DNA from: Tubiluchus corallicola
Taxonomy: Eukaryota; Priapulida; Priapulimorpha; Priapulimorphida; Tubiluchidae
DNA: 20,582 bases
Reading direction: 5' to 3'
Assembly (NCBI GenBank): GCA_030141605.1
Contig: JAQGDQ010002483.1
Span: forward strand, 1 to 20,582
Part shown: positions 7,639 to 14,506 of the stretch, piece after piece
How the letters are laid out: each line of letters opens with the position of its first letter
Numbering within the stretch: position 1 is the first letter of the stretch
Made by a program: the position numbers and the translations under genes
The notes under the pieces: model-generated
Told to the model about the DNA's origin: nothing
Database searches by the model: none
Seen by the model: only the letters and a program-made list of their open reading frames with translations

Positions 7639-8302
7639 TTAGTATTCTGGTCTTATGAAAACTTCCACGATGAGGCCTTCTTGGCTTCCTATCTCTTTAT
7701 CTTTTAATGACTCTCCTGCCTTCTTTACTTCAATAACTATCTTTTCATTCTTAAGAATGAAGTCAATTGACTATTGGACCCAGCATATGAAGGGCAATAT
7801 TCCTCTGTTCTAATGTCATCAAAATATAATTGGAGCAAACTATGTAATAAATCTTGAACATCATATTCATCAGAGATATTTAATGTTGGCCGGTTTGAAT
7901 ATCTCTCTCTAAGTTGACGTGCCACCTATGGGATCTATCAAATATGTTCCTGAGCTCATTCTCATTCTTATTGTTATGCATTCTCCCAATAACAATATAA
8001 CCACTGCTGATACTGTCTCGCAAAGTATTTAATATTACGATCCCTGTTCTCACACTACGAGTAGTAGTGTAATCACTTCTCTTGCTTTGCAGAAAATTAT
8101 CAATATATATGTCATTACCGACCTCCTGAAGTAGAACTTGAACCTTTAATACCCAAGACTGGTATGATGAGTAGTACTAACCCTCGTAAAATTTTGCTCC
8201 CATATTCAGTATTTGCTCAACGTTAAGATTTGGTCTCGCGCTCCGTATTTGCTCAGCGTCGCTTATTAACCGATCAATTCTCTCTGTAATTTCACATCCC
8301 AT
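7639..8302 (-). pseudogene. DpnII/MboI-like PD-(D/E)XK nuclease, decayed
   Basis: Reading from the ATG at 8302, the gene has an in-frame TAG after 41 codons (8177-8179). It then has an intact stretch (SSYQSWVLKVQVLLQEVGN to LRNIFDRSHR), a frameshift near 7930, the conserved YDVQDLLHSLLQLYFDDIR and CPSYAGSNS region, and a second frameshift near 7770. The next frame gives DFILKNEKIVIEVKK, which carries the Asp and the Glu-X-Lys of the PD-(D/E)XK active site. Shortly after it an internal deletion is likely, because GLIVEVFIRPEY follows directly on the EIGSQ segment. The order of motifs matches the stand-alone nuclease domain named REase_DpnII-MboI. No methyltransferase lies nearby. With at least three lesions, it is not expected to make active protein. 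Confidence 0.7.
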
Positions 8303-8382
8303 AAATAACTCCAAGATTCTGTATTTCCATGACAACAACTTGAGTATTATACATCGTTTCTTAGGTTATTTCTGCATACTAA

Positions 8383-8722
8383 ATCTCTTCCCCTGGAGCT
8401 CATGAACCGTACATCAGTAGGCATCGATATGAGCTTCGGTTACGGAAGCTCGATAGTGGTTTTAACGGAAACATCCAGGATATTCATACTTTTCTTCTAA
8501 CCAAGTTCCTGAAGTGCAGTAGTTGCGGACGGATTCTAACGGAGGATAAGAAGAAAGACCTGTACACCTATTGCAAGCACGAGTGCCCTAATGTTGATCA
8601 TCAGACCTATTACCCTTGAGAGTAAGGTCTTTGAGATGTTGGATGTCTTCGTCCGTGACATGCGTTACAGCCCTGACTTTGCTGAAAATGTTAAGACCAT
8701 GGCCAAAAAGATTCCTTAATGA
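8383..8722 (+). pseudogene. Serine recombinase remnant with zinc ribbon (copy B)
   Basis: One frame reads RHRYELRLRKLDSG, then TFLLTKFLKCSSCGRILTED and YTYCKHECPN. This is the zinc beta-ribbon of large serine recombinases, with CxxC and CxxxC pairs. The frame stops at 8617-8619 and resumes one frame over as ESKVFEMLDVFVRDMRYSPDFAE, ending at the TAA at 8720-8722. The N-terminal catalytic domain is absent: stops lie in this frame just upstream of 8383. It overlaps copy A for the ESKVFE segment and points the other way. Confidence 0.7.
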
Positions 8723-8843
8723 GCGAGCTACCTCAAACAAGAAGAGGAAGGCTGGTATTCAATTGGTGGACCTTCAGAAAGCCATACAGCCTCATCCGTT
8801 TTTTGGCAATGAATGCAATATTTGGGAGGTATGTCATAATTGA
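8709..8843 (+). other. Short open tail after copy B, unknown
   Basis: After the recombinase remnant, another frame stays open for about 45 codons (NERATSNKKRKAGIQ to NIWEVCHN). It has no start of its own and no family I recognise, and does not resemble the end of copy A. It is probably a piece of another decayed gene. Confidence 0.2.
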
Positions 8844-8858
8844 AATCAGATAACAGGA

Positions 8859-8920
8859 GGGCTAAAGCAGATTAGCCCCTGTAGTTGCCCTAATGATGCA
8901 GGGAGTAAGACCTGCATCAT
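8859..8920. repeat. Two adjacent hairpins at the right edge of the island
   Basis: GGGCTAA/TTAGCCC (8859-8865 with 8872-8878, 6-base loop) and ATGATGCAGG/CCTGCATCAT (8893-8902 with 8911-8920, 8-base loop) are perfect inverted repeats 14 bases apart. They lie 63 bases beyond the ferredoxin stop on the minus strand. Neither has a T run, so a terminator role is unproven; a scar of the island boundary is possible. Confidence 0.5.
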
Positions 8921-8983
8921 TTATCTTGCTATGAAGGTCACTAGTATGGAACATCTTGAGAAGTGACTTCATTAAGATTTGAC

Positions 8984-9766
8984 TTAATTGGCGAGCTTCC
9001 TGATCTCTTTCACGGAACCGTCCAGGCTCAGGATGCATATTTCGGCGTCAAGAGTATTTTTGTCGGATTTTGCGATGGCTTGTCTCACTATCTCTATCAG
9101 TCCGCCGCAACAAGGAACCTCCATTATTACGCAAATCAATTTGGGTATGTCGTTAGAGCTGATAATGTTAGCCAACTTTTCAGCGTATGGAGCCGTATTA
9201 TCCAACTTTGGGCAAGCAATGACCACGCTTCTGCCCCGAATGAATCGCCAGTGAACATCAGCAGAGGCCACGGGGCCACAAGTGTTTATGACTGCAAGCT
9301 CCTTGCCGTCCCATTGTGCTGCGTTTGGATTGGCTAAATGAAGCTGTACTGGCCATTGTCTCAATTCTGAGCGAATTGCAGTACCGAACTCGTTTGCCAA
9401 TGATGTTTCCGAGCTGTCATCATCTTTGTCTTTGATCATTCTAGAGGCGCTTCCGGGACAAGCGGATATTTTTGAGCTGTGTTTTTTCATAGACTCTTCC
9501 ATTCGGACTACAGCTTCTATGCCTTGGGTTTTTAGAAGGTTTGCCTTCGTAGCGTCTTCATCAAACGGTCTTGCTTCCCTTTTTTCGATCGTAAGTGCCC
9601 CTGTTGGACACGTTCCTACACAATCGCCAAAACCATCACAAAAATCTTCTTTAATAAGCTTTACTTTGCCATCCACTACCTGCAGTGCACCCTCAGCACA
9701 TCCAACAACACAATCACCACAACCGTTACACAAATCTTCATCAATCTTGATAATATCCCTAGCCAT
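8984..9766 (-). CDS. Two-cluster ferredoxin-like iron-sulfur protein
   Basis: A 260-residue protein with a bacterial-ferredoxin N-terminal domain. The first cluster motif is complete (C13, C16, C19, C23 in CNGCGDCVVGC). In the second, CDGFGDCVGTCP, the second Cys is Phe, leaving C43, C49 and C53, as in a known group of such proteins. The remainder includes ACPGSASRM, RQWPVQLHLANPNA, CPKLDN and EVPCCGGL, a conserved Cys-bearing C-terminal domain seen in anaerobes whose role is not settled. It is probably cytoplasmic, as there is no signal peptide. AAGGAG precedes the ATG. It seems to be a single-gene unit between the island and cpoB. I am sure of the iron-sulfur domain and unsure of the physiological partner. 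Confidence 0.85.
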   Translation of the reverse strand: MARDIIKIDEDLCNGCGDCVVGCAEGALQVVDGKVKLIKEDFCDGFGDCVGTCPTGALTIEKREARPFDEDATKANLLKTQGIEAVVRMEESMKKHSSKISACPGSASRMIKDKDDDSSETSLANEFGTAIRSELRQWPVQLHLANPNAAQWDGKELAVINTCGPVASADVHWRFIRGRSVVIACPKLDNTAPYAEKLANIISSNDIPKLICVIMEVPCCGGLIEIVRQAIAKSDKNTLDAEICILSLDGSVKEIRKLAN

Positions 9767-9840
9767 AAAACTGCTCCTTAAATTGAAATCTTTAATTCAG
9801 ATGTACGCCACTATAACGTAACTGCGGAAAAAAGTGTACA

Positions 9841-9867
9841 GAAAAAGGGGGGAATAACTCCCCCCTC
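9841..9867 (-). terminator. Rho-independent terminator after cpoB
   Basis: A 7-bp G+C stem (GGGGGGA/TCCCCCC, 5-base loop) is followed on the minus strand by TTTTTT. It lies about 40 bases past the stop of the cpoB TPR part, and is the only strong terminator for the cheV-cpoB unit. Confidence 0.8.
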
Positions 9868-9904
9868 TTTGCTTCAATTTTGAACTTTACAAAAGTTTAA
9901 AAAA

Positions 9905-10258
9905 TTAGTTTAACTTTTGTCTCGCAATTATTGCGGCGTTAGAATCTCCGTGATTTGATATAACTGTCCTGTAGTGTTTTGCAGCAGTCGATGTGTCGCC
10001 TTTACTTTCTGCTATCAATCCGAGCTTAAGGGTAGCATCTGGAACTTTGCTGCCTGTTTTATACTTTGTGATGACGGTATTGAAATAGCTTTCTGCCCTT
10101 TCGTGCATGTTCATAGCGTAGTGGTTCTCTCCCAACCAATATATTGCGTTGTCAGTGAGATCATCATTTGGGAATTTTTCTACAAATTCAGTAAACTTAT
10201 CTATGCTTTCCTGATGCTTCCCATTCTGATACAAGCTATAGGCGGATTTGTACATCAT
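9905..10258 (-). CDS. cpoB: CpoB/YbgF TPR domain, encoded apart from its N-terminal half
   Basis: These 117 residues form about three TPR units (YKSAYSLYQNGKHQESIDKF, AIYWLGENHYAMNMHERAES, KLGLIAESKGDTSTAAKHY), which is the C-terminal half of the periplasmic Tol-Pal-associated protein CpoB. It has no signal peptide, so alone it would stay in the cytoplasm. Its ATG overlaps the TGA of the preceding ORF as ATGA. In most relatives the coiled coil and the TPR part are one protein. The simplest reading is a one-base deletion just before this ATG, which would join LIKA to MMYKSAY. A real split with coupled translation would strand this half without export. Confidence 0.8.
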   Translation of the reverse strand: MMYKSAYSLYQNGKHQESIDKFTEFVEKFPNDDLTDNAIYWLGENHYAMNMHERAESYFNTVITKYKTGSKVPDATLKLGLIAESKGDTSTAAKHYRTVISNHGDSNAAIIARQKLN

Positions 10259-10590
10259 GCCTTTATCAGTGCCTCTATCCGTGACAATGATGATGGGTTG
10301 ATCCGTGCAGTGGCTTGCTGGGGTGAAGTTTCCTGTGACATTGCAATAGCGTTTAGGTCAGTTTTGATGCCGACTATTGCTTGGGAGTTGTTGTTTATGC
10401 TCTCCTCATATCCTTTGACGGTATTTTCCAAATCGTCGATTTCCAATTGCATGTCGACGATGCTTCTCTGCATACTGACAATCTCTTCATTGATGCTGTC
10501 GATACTCTGTTGTGTAGCATCATTCGTGGTGGTCGTGCAAGCCACAAGAGACAGAGAGCAGATGCCAGCGATGAGTACTAATTTTTTCAT
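10255..10590 (-). CDS. cpoB: CpoB/YbgF N-terminal lipoprotein and coiled-coil part
   Basis: 111 residues: a lipoprotein signal with lipobox LVAC (Cys18), a Thr-rich linker, then a coiled coil at about residues 28-85 (INEEIVSMQRSIVDMQLEID), ending in SLSRIEALIKA. In CpoB the coiled coil drives trimer formation and the protein helps tie outer-membrane constriction to wall synthesis. A lipobox rather than a plain signal peptide is a variant seen outside Enterobacteria. GGAG lies eight bases before the ATG. It starts 18 bases after cheV, so it is cotranscribed with it. Confidence 0.8.
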   Translation of the reverse strand: MKKLVLIAGICSLSLVACTTTTNDATQQSIDSINEEIVSMQRSIVDMQLEIDDLENTVKGYEESINNNSQAIVGIKTDLNAIAMSQETSPQQATARINPSSLSRIEALIKA

Positions 10591-10608
10591 AAGTTGTTCT
10601 CCACAAAA

Positions 10609-11505
10609 TTATTTTAAAATGTATTTATCTACTACGCCTACCAGATCGTGCATATTCGGTTTGCCGATAAACTCGTCCGCTCCGATGCTGGCAATTTTTC
10701 TTTCATTTTCTACGCTTGCCATGGATGAATAGATAATGATTGGCAGCTCTCTCTGATTGTAGGCTTCTCTGATCTTTTTTACCAAGTAGCCGCCATCTGT
10801 GCCGGGCATCTCGAGATCAGTTACGATCAGATCGGGTTTTTTCTCCATAACTCTTTTAAGAAGATCCAATCCGTTGTCGTGCATAAAAACGTTGTATCCT
10901 GCCCTAGAGAACAGATCGTTCACCAAGTTACTTATGAGTTTGGAATCTTCGGCAACGTACAAAGTCTTCTTCGATCGCTCATCATACCTGCTTAAGTCCA
11001 AATCTATCTTTTCTGCAAGGTGGTCGTCTTCGCCATTGATATCCATTATTATCTGCTCATAGTCCAGCAACTGCACGAGCTTGTTTTCGATCTCGATGAC
11101 ACCGAGGACGGCGCCGCTCATCTCCACGCTGTTGATATTCGAATAGTCTTTAATATCTGACCACTTGACGCGATATATTCTCACAACCTCGTCCACCAAA
11201 AAGCCGGTGTAGCGATCATTGAAGTGGGTAGTTAAAACCTTTGCAGAGTTTTCATCATAGTTATCTTTGATATTTAACCATTTGCCCAAGTTTATTATGG
11301 GGGTAAGGTTATTCCGCAAGTTTGCCGTGCCGACAATAGCTTCGTGCATATCGGGGAGCGGGGTGATTTCGGGCATCCTGATGACCTCTCGAACCTTTGC
11401 CACATTGATGCAAAACCGATGGATCTTGTCCGCTTCGATTATGAATTCCACCAACTCAAACTCATTGGTGCCCGATTCCAAAAGAATACCATGATCTATA
11501 GCCAT
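10609..11505 (-). CDS. cheV: Chemotaxis coupling protein CheV (CheW + receiver)
   Basis: 298 residues from the ATG at 11505. A CheW-like domain spans about 10-160 (FCINVAKVREVIRMPEITPLP, TGFLVDEVVRIYRV) and a receiver domain about 180-298, with the acidic pair in VAEDS and the phosphoacceptor D230 in DLIVTDLEMPGTDG. CheV links chemoreceptors to the kinase CheA and tunes signalling through phosphorylation. An ATG two codons upstream (11511) is possible, but lies only two bases from AAGGGG, while 11505 is eight bases from GGGG. It is the first gene of a unit with cpoB. No other che gene is present, so it works with a chemotaxis operon elsewhere. Confidence 0.92.
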   Translation of the reverse strand: MAIDHGILLESGTNEFELVEFIIEADKIHRFCINVAKVREVIRMPEITPLPDMHEAIVGTANLRNNLTPIINLGKWLNIKDNYDENSAKVLTTHFNDRYTGFLVDEVVRIYRVKWSDIKDYSNINSVEMSGAVLGVIEIENKLVQLLDYEQIIMDINGEDDHLAEKIDLDLSRYDERSKKTLYVAEDSKLISNLVNDLFSRAGYNVFMHDNGLDLLKRVMEKKPDLIVTDLEMPGTDGGYLVKKIREAYNQRELPIIIYSSMASVENERKIASIGADEFIGKPNMHDLVGVVDKYILK

Positions 11506-11519
11506 AGACATTGCCCCTT

Positions 11520-11870
11520 ATAAACTGTCGATTCAAATCAGCTGAAAAAAATAAGAAGTATTACCTCTCACGAATCTTGCTGCAAACTTCACTTGTGAGC
11601 TCCGTTAAAAAATCCACTTAAGCTCCACAATAAAAATTTTATCCAAAGACGCCACCCCGGCCCGCACAAACCTCACCGACCAGGATTTGCTCACGCTCTA
11701 AAAAGTTCCACAGTTTTGCCAGAGGTGCTGCTCCAATTCGCATGAACTTGCAGCCAAACTTCTCAAAAGTATAGCTACACTGCTTAAAAATACCATGTGA
11801 AGCTAGATATTTCAAGAAATTAAGAGAAAAGTTTTTTCTTGATTGGGTATGGGTTATAATTTAAGATGTA
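11520..11870. other. Divergent gap between cheV and the TPR operon, holding protein-like remnants
   Basis: No intact gene is visible. On the minus strand one frame is open from about 11870 to the TAA near 11654, without a good start, and reads KFGCKFMRIGAAPLAKLW followed by NFLEREQILVGEVCAGRG. The same frame continues past two stops to KFAARFVRG near 11570, which resembles the earlier KFGCKFMRIG in both protein and DNA. This looks like a decayed gene or a dispersed intergenic element with an internal repeat. The gap must also hold promoters for both flanking units. Confidence 0.4.
11855..11860 (+). promoter_or_regulatory. -10 box of the TPR-kinase-regulator operon
   Basis: A perfect TATAAT lies 15 bases before the start ATG. 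The expected -35 position holds only a T run (11832-11837, 17-base spacing). The leader would be very short, so this is tentative. Confidence 0.35.
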
Positions 11871-11875
11871 AGGTT

Positions 11876-14506
11876 ATGAAATTTGTTGTTGTGCTATTGT
11901 TTCTGGTCTTGTCGCTTGGCGTTTGTGCCCAAGAGATTTTTGTAAAAAAAGCAAAATACCTGTCCGAGCTTTATATCAAAGTTCCTCCGGGGGAGATCGT
12001 GTCTTCGTCTCCTCTTCCTGATGGAAATGGTCTCAAGGTGGTGCTGAAAAGGAATGTTGAGCCTGAGTTTTCCACCGATATGGATGATGAATATATAGAC
12101 TCTGTCTTGGGCAAGGGGAAGGAGATTATCGTTTTTTTGAGAGAGGGCACAGACTACAGCACCATAAGTGAGAAGCAGGGTCTCCGTGTTGTTGTATCCA
12201 AAAAGATCATTAATCAAGAGGTATTGTCGAGTTATGGCGTTGCAAGTGCTCTTCCCATGACCGATCTTGCATCCACAAATCCGCATAATGAAAGTAAGCT
12301 TGTGGAGGCAAGGGATCTCATAAGCGATGGAGATGATATACAGGCGGCCATAAAGCTCAGAGAGCTTGTGAGTGTTGCTGATGAAGGCAGTTACTATAAG
12401 CATGAAGCGATGTTGTTGCTCGGTAGGACATACATGAGGCTCGGCGAAAAGAATGCGCAGTATTATCAAGAGGCTGTGAATGTATTTGAAAGTTTACTGG
12501 AAGAATATCCTGATAGTTACTACTATGCGGAAATACTGCTGGATATGGGGGATTGTTATGAAAAGCTCCTACAATACTATAATGCGATAGATGCATATCG
12601 GAGGGTGTACGACGTAGTGCAGGATGCCACCCTGAAGAAGCTTGCCCTTCTTAAGACTGGCGCTATCTACGAAAACATAGGACAGAATAAGAAGGCCACT
12701 GAGGTGTATATCGAGTATCTCGACAATTTTCATGAAAATTTAGATGATGGATATTTAAAGGTGGGCAGTCTTTTTTACAAGCTGGGAGATTACGGAGCTG
12801 CTTACGAATTTTTTAGCCAAATTTCAACGGAGCGGGTAACTACGGACTTTGCAACGCCTGACAATCTCTATGGGATGGCGTACACTGCCCAGTTTAAGGG
12901 CAACTTTAGCGAAGCGATAGAGCTTTATAACTTTCTCAGCGAGGCTTTTCCTGAGAGTATCTACTCCGATCTTGTCTTGTACAATCTTGGCATATGCTAT
13001 GAACAGTCGGAAAAGAATGATCCCACAGTTGCAGATAACTACTTCATAGAAGCCAAGGAAACTTACCCCAGTATGGAAGGTGGAGTTCTTGCGACAATAC
13101 ACTACATGAAGAAATATCTGGATCAACGTCCGTATAGTTATTGGAATATATTTACCTCTGATCTGTTTGTACCTACAGTTCCGGAAAATTATCGCTCAGA
13201 AGCGGCGTACTACCTTATTAAGAGCCAGCTTGAGCATGATACTGCAGAAAATGCCATGTTAGCCATACTCCTGTATGAAAGAAATTACTACGCTTCAGAA
13301 TTTTTGGATGAGGTCAAAGAATTGAAGGTGGAAGCGTACTACAAAATAGCCATGAGCGAGTACGATCGGGGAGAGTATATTGCCAGTAAGGATACTATGG
13401 CGAACATGTTTGCCGAGTTTCCATACGTATCAGACAGCGAGAAGGCTGCTCGTTTTTTAGAGATGGTAAACTTTGCTCAGCTTGAAACCCTCATCGCAGA
13501 GGGTAAATATGAAGATGCCATCGATTTTGGTGAGGCCTACATTCGTGCAAATGAAGAACTATTCAAGCCCGCAGACTGGGAAGCTTCTGTTGCCGAGGCG
13601 CGTTTCATATTGATGAGGAATATCTATTTTGGTGGCAACTACGCAGGAGCTATCGTTATGAGCAGGGAATATATGCTCAACTATCCGAATTCCACAAATA
13701 TTCACAATGCAAATGCGGTTTATGGGGATGCCCTTTATCAGGCTATAAATAGTAATTATGATTCTAACAACTTCTTGACAGCTGTTGAGTTTTATCAAAA
13801 AAACCGCTCTTGGTTGCCGAGGATTGATGACAAAGATGTTGTAGACAATATAAAAACGTTGTCGAGCCTTACCCTCTATAGACTGCGAAATGTTAAGGAT
13901 GCAAGGGCGCTGTATAATGAAATTACCCCATCAGATTCTACGGACTATCTCGTATTGAGCATGTTGCTTGGGGATGGTGCTTCTGTTGATGTAAATAGAT
14001 TTGATCTTGAAACGTTAGAATATCTTGTGGAAGAGGTGAGCAAAGTTGATATCGATTTTGCGCTAAGCATGCTCGACGACTATACTGTGGACCGAAGCTT
14101 TGGTATGGACTTAAAGTACCGATTGACAAAAAATCTGTCTAACGACAATGATCGTGAGAGGGTCTTGTTGGAGATATATGCTATCATACAGCAGAATCCG
14201 GATATCCGTTTTGAGGGATCTGACGAGGTTTATCTCGATGTGGGTCTTATTTCCTTCAGGCGCAACGATTTTCAGAGTGCGGTATTTCCTCTACAGCGCT
14301 TTGTCGATTCTCATTCGGAACTCGACGATAACAGAGCTGAAGGCCTCTATTACTTGGGTAAAACCTATCAGGGCATGGACGACTACGCTCGTGCATCGGT
14401 GTATTTCCGTCAACTGATAGATACAATGCCCTCCTCTGTGTATGCAAGTATAGCCAGAAGCGAGCTAGAGAGTGAATCATGGAAAACAAATCTGAAACGC
14501 TTGTAG
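11876..14506 (+). CDS. Exported TPR-rich protein, first gene of a two-component operon
   Basis: 876 residues from the ATG at 11876, chosen because UAAGG lies just upstream and a clean signal peptide follows (MKFVVVLLFLVLSLGVCA, probable cleavage before QE). Residues about 20-120 are beta-rich with no repeat. From about 135 to the end there are many TPR-like helical pairs (EALLLGRTYMRLGEKNAQYY type, FKGNFSEAIELYNFLSEAFP, GLYYLGKTYQGMDDYARASV). TPR arrays hold protein complexes together, here in the periplasm. Its last 28 bases overlap the kinase gene, so the two are translationally coupled, which suggests a shared process, perhaps flagellar assembly. No family name is justified. Confidence 0.85.
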   Translation: MKFVVVLLFLVLSLGVCAQEIFVKKAKYLSELYIKVPPGEIVSSSPLPDGNGLKVVLKRNVEPEFSTDMDDEYIDSVLGKGKEIIVFLREGTDYSTISEKQGLRVVVSKKIINQEVLSSYGVASALPMTDLASTNPHNESKLVEARDLISDGDDIQAAIKLRELVSVADEGSYYKHEAMLLLGRTYMRLGEKNAQYYQEAVNVFESLLEEYPDSYYYAEILLDMGDCYEKLLQYYNAIDAYRRVYDVVQDATLKKLALLKTGAIYENIGQNKKATEVYIEYLDNFHENLDDGYLKVGSLFYKLGDYGAAYEFFSQISTERVTTDFATPDNLYGMAYTAQFKGNFSEAIELYNFLSEAFPESIYSDLVLYNLGICYEQSEKNDPTVADNYFIEAKETYPSMEGGVLATIHYMKKYLDQRPYSYWNIFTSDLFVPTVPENYRSEAAYYLIKSQLEHDTAENAMLAILLYERNYYASEFLDEVKELKVEAYYKIAMSEYDRGEYIASKDTMANMFAEFPYVSDSEKAARFLEMVNFAQLETLIAEGKYEDAIDFGEAYIRANEELFKPADWEASVAEARFILMRNIYFGGNYAGAIVMSREYMLNYPNSTNIHNANAVYGDALYQAINSNYDSNNFLTAVEFYQKNRSWLPRIDDKDVVDNIKTLSSLTLYRLRNVKDARALYNEITPSDSTDYLVLSMLLGDGASVDVNRFDLETLEYLVEEVSKVDIDFALSMLDDYTVDRSFGMDLKYRLTKNLSNDNDRERVLLEIYAIIQQNPDIRFEGSDEVYLDVGLISFRRNDFQSAVFPLQRFVDSHSELDDNRAEGLYYLGKTYQGMDDYARASVYFRQLIDTMPSSVYASIARSELESESWKTNLKRL

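Noticed and set aside
8402-8503. A short ATG frame reading SVGIDMSFGYGSSIVVL, similar in feel to a phage terminase nuclease segment
   Set aside because: Another frame through the same bases reads straight into the serine recombinase zinc ribbon, which explains the sequence better.
9974-10732. Long plus-strand frame of 252 codons
   Set aside because: It is the complement of cpoB and the end of cheV, which have clear family matches; it has no ribosome site or recognisable domain.
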